From assembly GCA_028284775.1 (NCBI GenBank), contig JANQRB010000174.1, forward strand, positions 1 to 64,000: a stretch of 64,000 nt of DNA. Reading direction: 5' to 3'. The DNA comes from Candidatus Kapaibacterium sp. GTDB taxonomy: Bacteria > Bacteroidota > Ignavibacteria > Kapaibacteriales > UBA7675. Shown here in pieces: positions 17,962 to 26,712 of this stretch (the first letter of the stretch is position 1; the number at the start of each line of letters is the position of its first letter). A program made the position numbers and the translations under genes. The notes under the pieces are model-generated. The model saw nothing but the letters and a program-made list of their open reading frames with translations. It did not search any database and was not told where the DNA came from.

Positions 17962-19110
17962 ATGAACATTGTAGTAAATACGCGCCTGCTGATGCCCGGC
18001 AGACTCGACGGAATCGGCTGGTTCACGCATGAAATATTCCGGCGATTGGCGGCCGATCATCCGGAGCATCGCTTTTACTTTCTCTTCGACCGGCCCTTTG
18101 CCGAAGAGTTTGTTTTCTCGCGAAACGTCGTGCCGCATGTTCTGCCGCTGCCGGCGCGGCATCCCTTTCTTTGGTATCTCTGGCACGAGATTCTGCTGCC
18201 GCCGGTACTGGCCAAAACCGAGGCCGACATCTTCATCGGAACCGACGGGCTCTGCAGCACCCGCAGCAAGGTCGCTTCGCTGGCCGTCATTCACGACTTA
18301 AACTTTTTTCATTATCCGGACGCTCTGCCCTTTTGGGTGCGGCATTACTACCAGCGTTACATCCCCTTGTATGCCCGGCGTGCCGCGCGGCTGGCGGCCG
18401 TCTCGGAATTTACCCGAAAAGACGTTGTCGACCGGATCGGCATCAGGCAGGAGAACATCGATCTTGTTTACAATGCGGCCCAGGAGGATTACACGCCCCT
18501 GTCGCCTGAAGAGCAAGCGCAAGTCAGGCGGGAGTTCACTGACGGCGCCGACTATTTTATGTTTGTCGGCACGATTCATCCGCGCAAAAATATCGCGAAT
18601 TTACTGCGGGCTTTCGACGCGATGAAAGAATGCCGCGCTTCGCAATTTAAACTTGTCCTCGCCGGCGCATCGATGTGGCAGGACAGCGAAATCGAACAAA
18701 CGCTTCAGTCGATGCGTCATCGCGAAGATGTCCGCTTTACCGGACGAATTCCGACCCAAACAATGCGCCGCCTGCTGGCATCGGCGCTGGCATTAACTTA
18801 TGTTTCGAAGTTTGAAGGCTTCGGCATTCCGATCGTCGAGGCATTTGCCTGCGACACGCCCGTCATTACCTCGAACAGTTCGTCGATGCCGGAAGTGGCC
18901 GGTGACGCCGCCCTGCTTGTCGATCCGTTTTCCGTACAATCGATCACGGAAGCAATGCTGCACATTGCCAATGATGCTGCCCTTCGCAGCCGTCTTGTTG
19001 AAGCCGGACGAGAGCGACGCAGACTGTTTACCTGGGACAAATCGGCGCAGCAAATGTGGCGCGCAATCGACAGAACTTTGTCAAGTAAAACGGCATCGTC
19101 TCTCGCTTAG
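17962..19110 (+). CDS. GT4 family glycosyltransferase
   Basis: 382 residues from the ATG at 17962 (MNIVVNTRLLMPGRLDG). This start fits the family better than the ATG 39 bp upstream. The GT-B fold shows DGIGWFTHEI near the N-terminus, VIHDLNFFHYP, and YFMFVGTIHPRKNIANLLRAF at the start of the donor half. KFEGFGIPIVEAFACDTPVI with SSMPEVAGDAALLVDP follows, the typical donor-binding site of mannosyl/glucosyl-type GT4 enzymes. It belongs to the divergent glycosyltransferase set 15918-19110. Confidence 0.91.
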   Translation: MNIVVNTRLLMPGRLDGIGWFTHEIFRRLAADHPEHRFYFLFDRPFAEEFVFSRNVVPHVLPLPARHPFLWYLWHEILLPPVLAKTEADIFIGTDGLCSTRSKVASLAVIHDLNFFHYPDALPFWVRHYYQRYIPLYARRAARLAAVSEFTRKDVVDRIGIRQENIDLVYNAAQEDYTPLSPEEQAQVRREFTDGADYFMFVGTIHPRKNIANLLRAFDAMKECRASQFKLVLAGASMWQDSEIEQTLQSMRHREDVRFTGRIPTQTMRRLLASALALTYVSKFEGFGIPIVEAFACDTPVITSNSSSMPEVAGDAALLVDPFSVQSITEAMLHIANDAALRSRLVEAGRERRRLFTWDKSAQQMWRAIDRTLSSKTASSLA

Positions 19111-19340
19111 CTACTCCGGCAATTTCCGCAATTACACCGACCTTCTCGCTTAACGCAGCAGCGCTCAGAGCATCCTGCCCGCTACTAAAGGACTGCTCCG
19201 GTTAGTCTGGTGCCCGAGCTGCAGACTGAGTGTTGACCTAGCACTGGTCATAATAACTGCTAAGTGTTTGAACACATGTAGATTGAGTTCATGCAGAAAA
19301 ACCAGCAACACACTTTGCTACTTCGACAACCATGGCTTCT

Positions 19341-19381
19341 CCTCGCAGCCAAAAATTCACTCCGGTCATTTTTATGCGAGG
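19341..19381. other. imperfect hairpin in a 415-bp gene-free stretch
   Basis: The gap 19111-19525 has no convincing gene. Within it CCTCGCA (19341-19347) pairs with TGCGAGG (19375-19381), and just inside AAAAAT (19351-19356) pairs with ATTTTT (19368-19373). Together these give about 13 paired bases around an 11-nt loop. No T-run follows on plus, so it is not an obvious terminator. It lies 145 bp before the start of the next gene and could be a leader structure or simply chance. I see no clear promoter. Confidence 0.35.
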
Positions 19382-19525
19382 AATTTCCAGCTAATTGAAT
19401 CTATGCGATTAACAATCGGCCGACAAACGTACTATCCTCTTTAGACTGCCCGAACTGCACATTAACGTACCCCCTACATCCATAGCTGCATAAACAGTTT
19501 GTGCACAAAATCTGGTAGCTATCGC

Positions 19526-20881
19526 ATGTGGGATTATTTTGTTCAACTGCTGACGCGGTCACCTGCGACCGGGTTCATGCAACTCATGTTTATATTGGCA
19601 TTGATTCTGCGGATTGCAATTGTGTTAAGCTTTGGCAGCACGGAAACGTCGGTACAATTCGAACATGGAAGCATTGCGCGTAACATGGCGGCTGGCTATG
19701 GCTTTGCAATGCACTGGCCCTACGCCGCCAACGATCCCGAACGCAAGGCATTGCAAGAGCAGCCGCCGTCCTACGAAGGCGCCTTTGTTCCGCCCCTTGG
19801 CCCGGCCATCATTTTTGCGCTTATTCTCCTTGTTGGCGACGGGCCGGCCGCCGCTCTGTTGCTGATGCTGATTAATGCCCTCATAGCGTCGCTGCAGCCG
19901 ATCATCATTTATCGGATGACGCTGCTGATGAGCACGTGGCGCGAAGCACGCATCGCCGCCCTCTTCAGTGCGCTCTTTTTGCCGACCGCGTATGCGGTTG
20001 CGACGTTTAGCGGATCGGCACTGTATCAGACGCTGGCTTTGACGATGCTTTATGCAATTTTCATCGTCATCCGACGCCCAACCTGGCGCTCATTTGCCTT
20101 GCTCGGATTCATTGCCGGCGCTCTTACACTCTTCCGCAGCGAGATTGTCGCTTTCGGCCTCGTAATGATTGGCCTCGCCTTCTGGCTGTCGCGGGCCGGC
20201 GGCAAACCGCAAAACCCGATCCTGCTCCTGACAGCAGCGCTTGTACCCTTTACCGTACTGACAGCACCCTGGCTACTGCGCAATCACCAACTCTTCGATG
20301 AGTGGATCGGAATGTCGAGTCATCCCTGGAATGAAGTCTGGCGCGGAACAAATGCTATGGCTACCGGCAGTTCATTTGGAGCCGACGGCGAGTCAATGTG
20401 GATAGGCCATGGCCCCTGGGAGCATCTTGCGGATCGGTTGGATTCTCTACCCTATAACCAAAGATTCGAGTTGGCAGCCGACAGTGTCATCCGAGACGAG
20501 GTATTCGCCTTCGTCCGAAGTGCACCATGGCATGCAAGCTTCCTGTTCTTCAAGAAGATCCTGATGTTGTGGACCTTTGATTACTATGCTCCACAAACGC
20601 GAAACCCCGTATTCCTCGCTTTCATGATCGTCCTGTTGTTATCATTTTATTGTGGATTCATCGTGTTTGGGATTCGCGCTTTTCGATCGCGCCGCTACAG
20701 TCACTTCGTCGTGTATTTGCTTTATTATGGAATGTACACGGCGCTCTTTGCTCTCACGCACGTTGAAATCCGGTATCAACTCTACATATTAAGTAGTTCC
20801 TTTCCAATAGCGGCCATCGGAATGCTAAAGTTCCTGTCATTGGTTAATATTCGAAGCAAACGGCAGCCCGATGGCGGATAG
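19526..20881 (+). CDS. multi-pass membrane glycosyltransferase-like protein (GT39/PMT-2 type)
   Basis: 451 residues from the ATG at 19526; a TTG at 19499 would add nine residues. About ten hydrophobic segments are spread along the length. The first loop, after the first membrane helix, contains acidic residues (GSTETSVQFEHGSIARNM), as in GT-C enzymes where a luminal acidic motif binds the polyprenyl-phosphate sugar. Later loops contain WRGTNAMATGSSFGADGESM and FFKKILMLWTFDYYAP. No exact family motif is certain. It most resembles dolichyl-phosphate-mannose-protein mannosyltransferase-like proteins and would act on the periplasmic side. Last of the 15918-20881 glycosyltransferase group. Confidence 0.7.
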   Translation: MWDYFVQLLTRSPATGFMQLMFILALILRIAIVLSFGSTETSVQFEHGSIARNMAAGYGFAMHWPYAANDPERKALQEQPPSYEGAFVPPLGPAIIFALILLVGDGPAAALLLMLINALIASLQPIIIYRMTLLMSTWREARIAALFSALFLPTAYAVATFSGSALYQTLALTMLYAIFIVIRRPTWRSFALLGFIAGALTLFRSEIVAFGLVMIGLAFWLSRAGGKPQNPILLLTAALVPFTVLTAPWLLRNHQLFDEWIGMSSHPWNEVWRGTNAMATGSSFGADGESMWIGHGPWEHLADRLDSLPYNQRFELAADSVIRDEVFAFVRSAPWHASFLFFKKILMLWTFDYYAPQTRNPVFLAFMIVLLLSFYCGFIVFGIRAFRSRRYSHFVVYLLYYGMYTALFALTHVEIRYQLYILSSSFPIAAIGMLKFLSLVNIRSKRQPDGG

Positions 20882-20903
20882 ACGCTCTACAAAAGTGGGC
20901 GGC

Positions 20904-20943
20904 ATTCAATCGATTCAAAATTAGGCAGTATTGTCGATTGAAT
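20904..20943. other. inverted repeat between convergent genes
   Basis: ATTCAATCGA (20904-20913) is the exact reverse complement of TCGATTGAAT (20934-20943), with a 20-nt spacer. It lies in the 182-bp gap between two convergent genes (stops at 20881 and 21064). The stem is A/T-rich without a T tract, so termination is possible but not strongly indicated. Confidence 0.35.
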
Positions 20944-21063
20944 ACCAAGGCTCGCAAATCCCTTTCTTCGACCTCGGATGTTAAACGGCCATTATTCTTC
21001 AAGGAAAGAAAACCGATAGAGTGCCTGAGCTACACTTAGTAAAGCTTCAGGCCGCTTCATCAG

Positions 21064-22833
21064 TCAGATTGCGCGAATTAATCGGTCGATGTTACCGTGG
21101 CGGCCCAGCTTCATTTTCTTGCGTATGTTGCGGCGATGTGTTTCAATCGTCCGATATGACAGTAAAAGCGTATCGGCGCAGTCCTGCGGGTTTAAACCAA
21201 CTTTTATCAGACTGCAGACTTTCACTTCGGCATTTGAAAGTCCGGGATACCTTCGCAGCAGTTCTTCCTGAAATGCAGGCGGCAACAAGGCCTGCCAGCT
21301 GGCCCTGCTTCGCAGATCACTCTCTGTGACCGGAATCGAGGAACCTGGAGGGCCGGCCGCGTTATTCTCGCCGGCGACGCTGTGGCCAGACTCAATCAGC
21401 AAGCGCTGAATCGCTTCCACATCATTATGTTCATCGCATTGACTGCTAGAAAGCCGTTCCTGCAGTCGCGCAATCAATGCATCTTTGCGAGCCAGGGCAA
21501 CGACATTTTCGTGTAAAGCCATTCGATGGTGTTGAAGTTCGGTCTCAAGACTGCGAATCGTCTTGCGGTTGCGGCACTGCGTTAGCTCGTGTTGTTCGAG
21601 CAGTTTGCGATTCCATTCGAAAGCGGCGCTCCAAAATTGTTGCCTGTCGCTGCGTTGTTTAAGACATTGCAGCGCCGCTTTAGCGTGATACAACGCCTTC
21701 TGAGGTTGTTGCCCGACTTCAAGTACGCGACTCATCCGCTCGTGAACTATCTGTTCCTGGTGCAGTGCGCCCTGTTGTTGCGCCAGCGGCAGTGCTTCCT
21801 GCAAAGCGCTCAGAGCATCGTTATAATGTTCGCATTCCAGCTCCAGCCTGCTAAGTTTCTCAAGCGCCATCAGCAGAATGTTGTTTTTCTGTTCTTGCCG
21901 CGCCCATTGCAGTGCCTGATGGATATGACTGCGAGCGATCCCGCGTTTGCCGGTGCGGAGATACAGTTCGCCCAGGTTAACAAGAATATTACCGGTCTCC
22001 CCCGGATAGCCTGATTCACGATTGCTGGCGAGAGCCTTTTTAAACAGGATTGCTCCTCGATAATACTGCTTGCGTTCCAGATGGATAATGGCAAGGTTGG
22101 TCAAAGCCAGATAATGCATACCGAGACGACTATAGTATGGAATCGTTTTTCGGCAATATTCTTCGGCCTTGGCCAGATTACCGGCTTCCTTGTGAATTCC
22201 GCCCAGGGTATTGTACAATGTCGACATGAGGCGCGCGTGGTCTTTCTCGTCGGCAGGCGGATTCGTTTCCGCTAGTTCCAATGCGTTGAGAAGACTCCCA
22301 AGGCTTCGGTGTAGATCACCCTGTTTGATATAAATGATCGCGATGTTAACAAGAGCTGTGACACAATTGCCGGGTTGACGCAATGCCGTCCAGGAGCGCC
22401 GTACCCGCCGGTAGACTGCTTGTGCCTCCACGAATCGGCCCAGCCTCATGAAAAGCAGTCCCTGATCTTCCTGTACTATTGTCTCTCTCTTGCGATCACG
22501 CACCCTGTGGTACAATAACTGAGCCTCGCTCAGTGCTTGCAGTGCTGTCGCAAAATCCTTGCGATACTTGGCCAACTCCGCCCGCGCGACACAAAGTTCA
22601 GCATGTAAGTGCTTGTCGTGGATGTCTCCAGCGGCAGCCTGAATGCGCAGAAGATAATTCTCCGACAAAGCCGGATTCCATGCCATAAGGTCCTGGCACA
22701 GGGGCAGGGCTCGGTGCAATTGATCGGCCGAGTGACTTGAATTTCTGGCAAAAATCTCATCGAGAAGACTCCGCGCCATTTGAGCGCGAGATTCGATCTC
22801 TTCAGATGTCTGCCGCATCTTATGAATTGCCAT
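21064..22833 (-). CDS. TPR-repeat protein with C-terminal LuxR-type DNA-binding domain
   Basis: A 589-residue cytoplasmic regulator. Residues about 40-400 are a run of TPR-like helical repeats (for example YNTLGGIHKEAGNLAKAEEY, LVNLGELYLRTGKRGIARSH). A coiled-coil-like stretch (about 415-470) separates them from a LuxR/GerE helix-turn-helix: GLSNAEVKVCSLIKVGLN, DCADTLLLSYRTIETHRRNI, RKKMKL. There is no receiver, kinase or membrane segment. Bacteroidota have many regulators of this type with TPR sensors, often membrane-anchored; this one appears soluble. It is downstream of, and codirectional with, the secreted propeller gene. A perfect hairpin lies just before its ATG. Confidence 0.87.
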   Translation of the reverse strand: MAIHKMRQTSEEIESRAQMARSLLDEIFARNSSHSADQLHRALPLCQDLMAWNPALSENYLLRIQAAAGDIHDKHLHAELCVARAELAKYRKDFATALQALSEAQLLYHRVRDRKRETIVQEDQGLLFMRLGRFVEAQAVYRRVRRSWTALRQPGNCVTALVNIAIIYIKQGDLHRSLGSLLNALELAETNPPADEKDHARLMSTLYNTLGGIHKEAGNLAKAEEYCRKTIPYYSRLGMHYLALTNLAIIHLERKQYYRGAILFKKALASNRESGYPGETGNILVNLGELYLRTGKRGIARSHIHQALQWARQEQKNNILLMALEKLSRLELECEHYNDALSALQEALPLAQQQGALHQEQIVHERMSRVLEVGQQPQKALYHAKAALQCLKQRSDRQQFWSAAFEWNRKLLEQHELTQCRNRKTIRSLETELQHHRMALHENVVALARKDALIARLQERLSSSQCDEHNDVEAIQRLLIESGHSVAGENNAAGPPGSSIPVTESDLRSRASWQALLPPAFQEELLRRYPGLSNAEVKVCSLIKVGLNPQDCADTLLLSYRTIETHRRNIRKKMKLGRHGNIDRLIRAI

Positions 22834-22844
22834 TGTACCGAATA

Positions 22845-22869
22845 GTCGCTGCGACTCTGGCGCAGCGAC
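22845..22869 (-). promoter_or_regulatory. perfect hairpin just upstream of the LuxR-type regulator
   Basis: GTCGCTGCG (22845-22853) and CGCAGCGAC (22861-22869) are exact reverse complements with a 7-nt loop. The structure ends 11 nt before the ATG at 22833, so in mRNA it would sit over the ribosome entry site. The DNA palindrome could equally be an operator. No T-run follows. A second small inverted repeat, AACCTTT/AAAGGTT, lies at 22900-22922. The stem is certain; a regulatory role is inferred. Confidence 0.45.
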
Positions 22870-23043
22870 TTGTCGTTTAGGGTTAACGCTCTTGACAGCA
22901 ACCTTTCACACGAAAAAAGGTTTCAAAATGTAATACCAGGGGGAAGTACTCAGCGCTGACACAGCAGACGGTAATCGGCGGATCGCCATCGCCGGTGCTG
23001 GCAGCGCTGCTGGATCGCAATATGTACGGCCGGCTCTCTTTTT

Positions 23044-25257
23044 TTAACGTTGGATGAGCAATGGCTGCGTATCGCTGGAATTCGCTGCTGAACAACGCAG
23101 AAAATACAAACCGGCCGGCTGCTGCGCCACGCTAATTGTTGTTTCCGCCTGAGTGCTGTGCCAATCACCGACCCGCCTGCCGCCGGCCGTGAACAATTCG
23201 ATCCGACCGCCTTTCTCTGATTGCAGGGTGAGCTTTACAATGTCCCTTGCCGGCTGTGGGCTAAGCTTTGTACTTCCTTGTTTTTCGGTGTTCTCAGCAA
23301 GGCCCGTAGAAGTACCGCCGGCCAAATAAACCGCAGCGCCGGCGTCTCTCGTTCCAATCCAGACATCATCATTATTGCTGATACTGACCGCGCTGATGCG
23401 ATTCGATAAAAGAGCTGAGTTTTTCATCGTAAACAATCGCCAGACATCGTCTTCAATCTGCACCAACCCCTCCTCCGTTGCAATCCACACGCGGTTGGCC
23501 TTGTCAATAGCGATGTCATGCACGTTTGTAGTCGGCAACAACGTATTATCGGGCGTTAAGGCCGTGGATTCGTCATTTTCAAACATACAGAGTCCGGCGG
23601 GCGTGATGACGAAAATCCGGTCCTCCTTGTCGGCGATTACAAGACGGCAGTCGTTAGCAGGCATTTCGGAGTTGAGCGTGTCAAAATATGTCCACTCGTC
23701 ATTTTTGAAACGCGCCAGTCCGCAGGTGCTGGTTCCGACCCAGACAACTCCGTGCTTATCGACAGCCACCGCCTTGTGGTATGAAGGTGTCTCTTTCGGA
23801 AGTCTTGGACGCTCCAATTGTGACCACGTAGAGCCGTCGAAAAAGGTGACACCGCCTAAGGTAGCTCTGCCGGTTTCGATGTCCACTCTCATACGCGACC
23901 CGACCCACAAGGTGCCGCTATTGTCGAAAGACAGAGAACTAATCCAATTGGACCGACTCGCGCCGCTGGCAGAATCATACCAGCTAAGCTCACCATGCTT
24001 AAGTTGCCCGACACCTCGCTTGTTGTGCCCGAACCAGAGATTTCCCTGTGGCCCCCGAGCGAAACGTCCTACGCCGCCGGGTTTGATGCTGTCCAGTATG
24101 GCAAACCATTCGAAGCCGTCATAACGTATGATGCCAGCTTGCCTCGGCATCGCGAAATACACATTGCCGGCTCCGTTGCTGCCGATGGTTGAAATGTTGT
24201 TGTCCGGAATGCCACTCGGTATCAGACTTTCCAGTTTCATCCAGGTTTTATCGGCATTGTATCGCATAATTCCTCCATAACAGCCGAACCAGATTCGTCC
24301 GTCTTTGTCGAAGGCGCTGGCGGCGACGCCTGTAAATGCAAAGTCGGAATTCATTGGGTGATAAGCCGTAAACTCGCCATCCGCATACTTGGCTATGCCT
24401 TGAAAAGCTGTACTTAGCCACACAGATCCATCGGGGGCGAAGTTAAAGTCTTTGACACCGTTGTTGCTTGCGAATATGAGCCAGGGTTTCATGAAGTCGA
24501 TCTCGAACTGCTCCCAGGACAGACCATTAACACGAAGAGCCATGAAGTCACTACCTATCCATAGGTTGCCAGTTGGATCAACTTCAAGACAGTAAATGTG
24601 GGCTGCGGGCATTGCGGGCTGATTGACTCTCGTATGAACTGTCCACTCCTCGTCCTTTAGATAAGCGAGGCCACCGAATCGCTCAGCGCCCTGACCAAAG
24701 AGATGTCGATCATAAAGAGTACCAATCCACAGACCACCAATGCTGTCTGCCGCCAGACTCCTCACATTATTAAGCGGCAATGGTGAATTTTCTTCGGTAT
24801 AGACCGTTGAATTCACACCGTCGGATCGAACGAGTCCGCCGGCGGTGGCCAGCCAGAAGCGGAAGGGATTATAGAGTTCAACGACATCGTACACTATGTT
24901 GGACGGCAGATCAATTTTGGCTGAATTGAAGAGAACCCACATGTTGTTAAGAGTATTAAAGCGGACGGCGCCTGCATCGGTCAGAATCCAGATGTTCCCA
25001 TAATCTTTGATGATTACTTTATTGACTTTGTTTACCGGCATCGGCGAATTATTGGTGTTGTACCACGTTTTTTCACCTGTCGCGAGATCGTAATTGACGA
25101 GCCCCACGCTTGTACCCATCCATATCTGATCATCCTTGATATCGATCGATGTAATGAAGTCCGAGTTGAAAAAAGTCTGCCAGGATTCCGGTTGCTGGCC
25201 GATTGCCGAACTTGCCGCAATGACAAAGACAGCAAGTAAAAGTATGAGGATTTTCAT
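23044..25257 (-). CDS. secreted beta-propeller protein (Reg_prop repeats) with T9SS sorting domain
   Basis: 737 residues from the ATG at 25257, which begins a clear signal peptide (MKILILLLAVFVIAASSAIG); the frame is open 46 codons further but without a signal. The body has many repeats of the two-component-regulator propeller type, such as DQIWMGTSVGLVNYD, GNLWIGSDFMALRV, RIWFGCYGGIMRYN, VVWVGTSTCGLARF and DVWIGTRDAGAAVY. This suggests one or two seven-bladed propellers. The last about 75 residues, beginning LSPQPARDIVKL and ending with PAGLYFLRCSA, look like a type A T9SS sorting domain. In hybrid sensors these propellers are periplasmic input domains; here the protein stands alone and is exported, next to a TPR-LuxR regulator. 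Confidence 0.85.
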   Translation of the reverse strand: MKILILLLAVFVIAASSAIGQQPESWQTFFNSDFITSIDIKDDQIWMGTSVGLVNYDLATGEKTWYNTNNSPMPVNKVNKVIIKDYGNIWILTDAGAVRFNTLNNMWVLFNSAKIDLPSNIVYDVVELYNPFRFWLATAGGLVRSDGVNSTVYTEENSPLPLNNVRSLAADSIGGLWIGTLYDRHLFGQGAERFGGLAYLKDEEWTVHTRVNQPAMPAAHIYCLEVDPTGNLWIGSDFMALRVNGLSWEQFEIDFMKPWLIFASNNGVKDFNFAPDGSVWLSTAFQGIAKYADGEFTAYHPMNSDFAFTGVAASAFDKDGRIWFGCYGGIMRYNADKTWMKLESLIPSGIPDNNISTIGSNGAGNVYFAMPRQAGIIRYDGFEWFAILDSIKPGGVGRFARGPQGNLWFGHNKRGVGQLKHGELSWYDSASGASRSNWISSLSFDNSGTLWVGSRMRVDIETGRATLGGVTFFDGSTWSQLERPRLPKETPSYHKAVAVDKHGVVWVGTSTCGLARFKNDEWTYFDTLNSEMPANDCRLVIADKEDRIFVITPAGLCMFENDESTALTPDNTLLPTTNVHDIAIDKANRVWIATEEGLVQIEDDVWRLFTMKNSALLSNRISAVSISNNDDVWIGTRDAGAAVYLAGGTSTGLAENTEKQGSTKLSPQPARDIVKLTLQSEKGGRIELFTAGGRRVGDWHSTQAETTISVAQQPAGLYFLRCSAANSSDTQPLLIQR

Positions 25258-25596
25258 GCCGCTGTTTTCCAGTTTTTGAAAATAAAAAGCAATGAGTTTA
25301 TCCAAGAACTGTGCTGCCCCGATTGGGTGACAGGCATTTTCCCGTAAAAATCCCGCAGTGTTTCTGAAGGCGCAGTTAATACTGAACCGGCGCACAAAGC
25401 CTGACCGGATCTACCGCCCGGCGAATGTGATCTGCAAAAGTAAAAGCTTTCAATCATTGATATTCGAGTCAAGCGAAGATACTTAATTGGTGCATCCAAG
25501 ACAGAAGTGTATTGTGATCCGACATCTTGTAATCTGCGCAAAAATTGTCGCATGTGAGAAGTGCAAAGATCAGCTCAAGTGACTGATTCCACTATC

Positions 25597-26327
25597 AAAA
25601 GCCAAAGGCAAAGAACCAACGGGTTCGCGTTACCCTTTTGTGACCTTTGATCTCTTCGTCTTTCGTTTTCTAACGACAGATATCAACTGACGAGACAATT
25701 GTCACCGGATTAAAAACGACAGTTTAAATGCAACAGAAAACCATTAAACAGAAAATATGTTAAAAGCCAGAGGCAAAGAGCCGACAGGTTCGCGTTACCT
25801 TTTTATGACCCTTTGCTTCCTCGCCTCTCTTTTTCGATTGACGGTTTAAACCCGGCCAGGCACTTCTCGCCGATCAATTGACGACAATTGGCCCCTGGAG
25901 AAATCTTCACCCCAGTTTGCAACAAAAGCCAGAGGCAAAGAACACACAGGTTCGCGATAACTTTTTGTGACCCTTTGCCTCCTCGCCTCTCTTTTTTCGA
26001 TTGCCGGTTTTGACCTAGCCAGACTGTTCCTCCCATTTATGGGCGACAAATTAACGGCAGTAGAGTTTGTTAGTCCCGGTTTGAAACAAAGGCCAGAGGC
26101 AAAGAGCCGATAGGTTCGCGTTACCCTTTTGTGACCCTTTGCCTCCTCGCCTCTCTTTTTTCGATTGCCGGTTTTGACCTAGCCAGACTTTTAACGCCGG
26201 CTTATGGACGACAATTTGACGGTAGTAGAATTTGTTAGTCCCGGTTTGAAACAAAAGCCAGAGGCAAAGAGCCCACAGGTTCGCGTTACCTCTTTGTGAC
26301 CCTTTGCCTCCTCGCCTCTCTTTTTCT
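25597..26327. repeat. five-copy, about 165-bp direct repeat with internal inverted repeat
   Basis: Units begin (at the GCC of AAAGCCA) at 25601, 25766, 25928, 26092 and 26257, a spacing of 162-165 bp. Each has a conserved core of about 85 bp: GCCAGAGGCAAAGAGCC, then GGTTCGCGTTACC, then TTTTGTGACCCTTTGCCTCC and TCGCCTCTCTTTTT. The linkers are less conserved, although those after units 3 and 4 resemble each other (TTGCCGGTTTTGACCTAGCC). Unit 1 is the most divergent and unit 5 has no linker. Within the core GAGGCAAAG and CTTTGCCTC are inverted repeats about 33 nt apart. Minus-strand frames through the repeats (KERRGGKGSQK) are open by chance of the repeat. No cas or transposase gene is nearby. 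Confidence 0.85.
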
Positions 26328-26712
26328 ATGCGTTTGATACCCTGAAAGGTATTCCGGATGCTTTGTGCCTGCGGGTGTTTACAGGGCCGGCGCTACGCGC
26401 AAAACGAAGGACGCGTCTGATTGGAGGACGCCGACAATTCGGGGCATCGGCGTATTTCGCGCACACGCGCTCCACGCCGTTCAGGAGCGAATGAAATTCC
26501 GCGGCGGCCCTGTTGGCAGTCCTGTTAATATCTTCAAAGGCATGGCTCAGATCACGACAAACGGCTAATAGTTCAGGCCAGGAGATTTGCCGGCGATGAG
26601 ACTCCAGCTCGGCACGCAACAGCTCGAGACGGACGGCACAGGAATTCAGTTGCTCTGCATCAAGGACTAGTGCTTCCGTACATTCCCTGATTGAGGCGTT
26701 TCGAAGAATCAT
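26326..26712 (-). CDS. small helical protein of unknown function
   Basis: 128 residues from the ATG at 26712, which has GGAG seven bases upstream (GTCGGAGCGCTTTTATG); the frame is open ten codons further. I recognise no family. The first about 90 residues look strongly helical with heptad-like spacing (ALVLDAEQLNSCAVRLELLR, ESHRRQISWPELLAVCRDLS), as in a helical bundle or coiled coil. The C-terminus is Arg-rich and probably unstructured. It has no signal peptide or membrane segment. Its stop codon lies exactly at the border of the last 165-bp repeat. Neighbours give no functional hint. Confidence 0.5.
   Translation of the reverse strand: MILRNASIRECTEALVLDAEQLNSCAVRLELLRAELESHRRQISWPELLAVCRDLSHAFEDINRTANRAAAEFHSLLNGVERVCAKYADAPNCRRPPIRRVLRFARSAGPVNTRRHKASGIPFRVSNA

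Noticed and set aside
25803..26254. Minus-strand frames of 67-77 codons (KERRGGKGSQK-type) within the repeats
   Set aside because: They are translations of the repeat unit itself, shared between copies, with no independent start signals.
25597..26327. CRISPR array
   Set aside because: Repeat cores are about 85 bp, linkers are partly similar to each other, and no cas genes are nearby.
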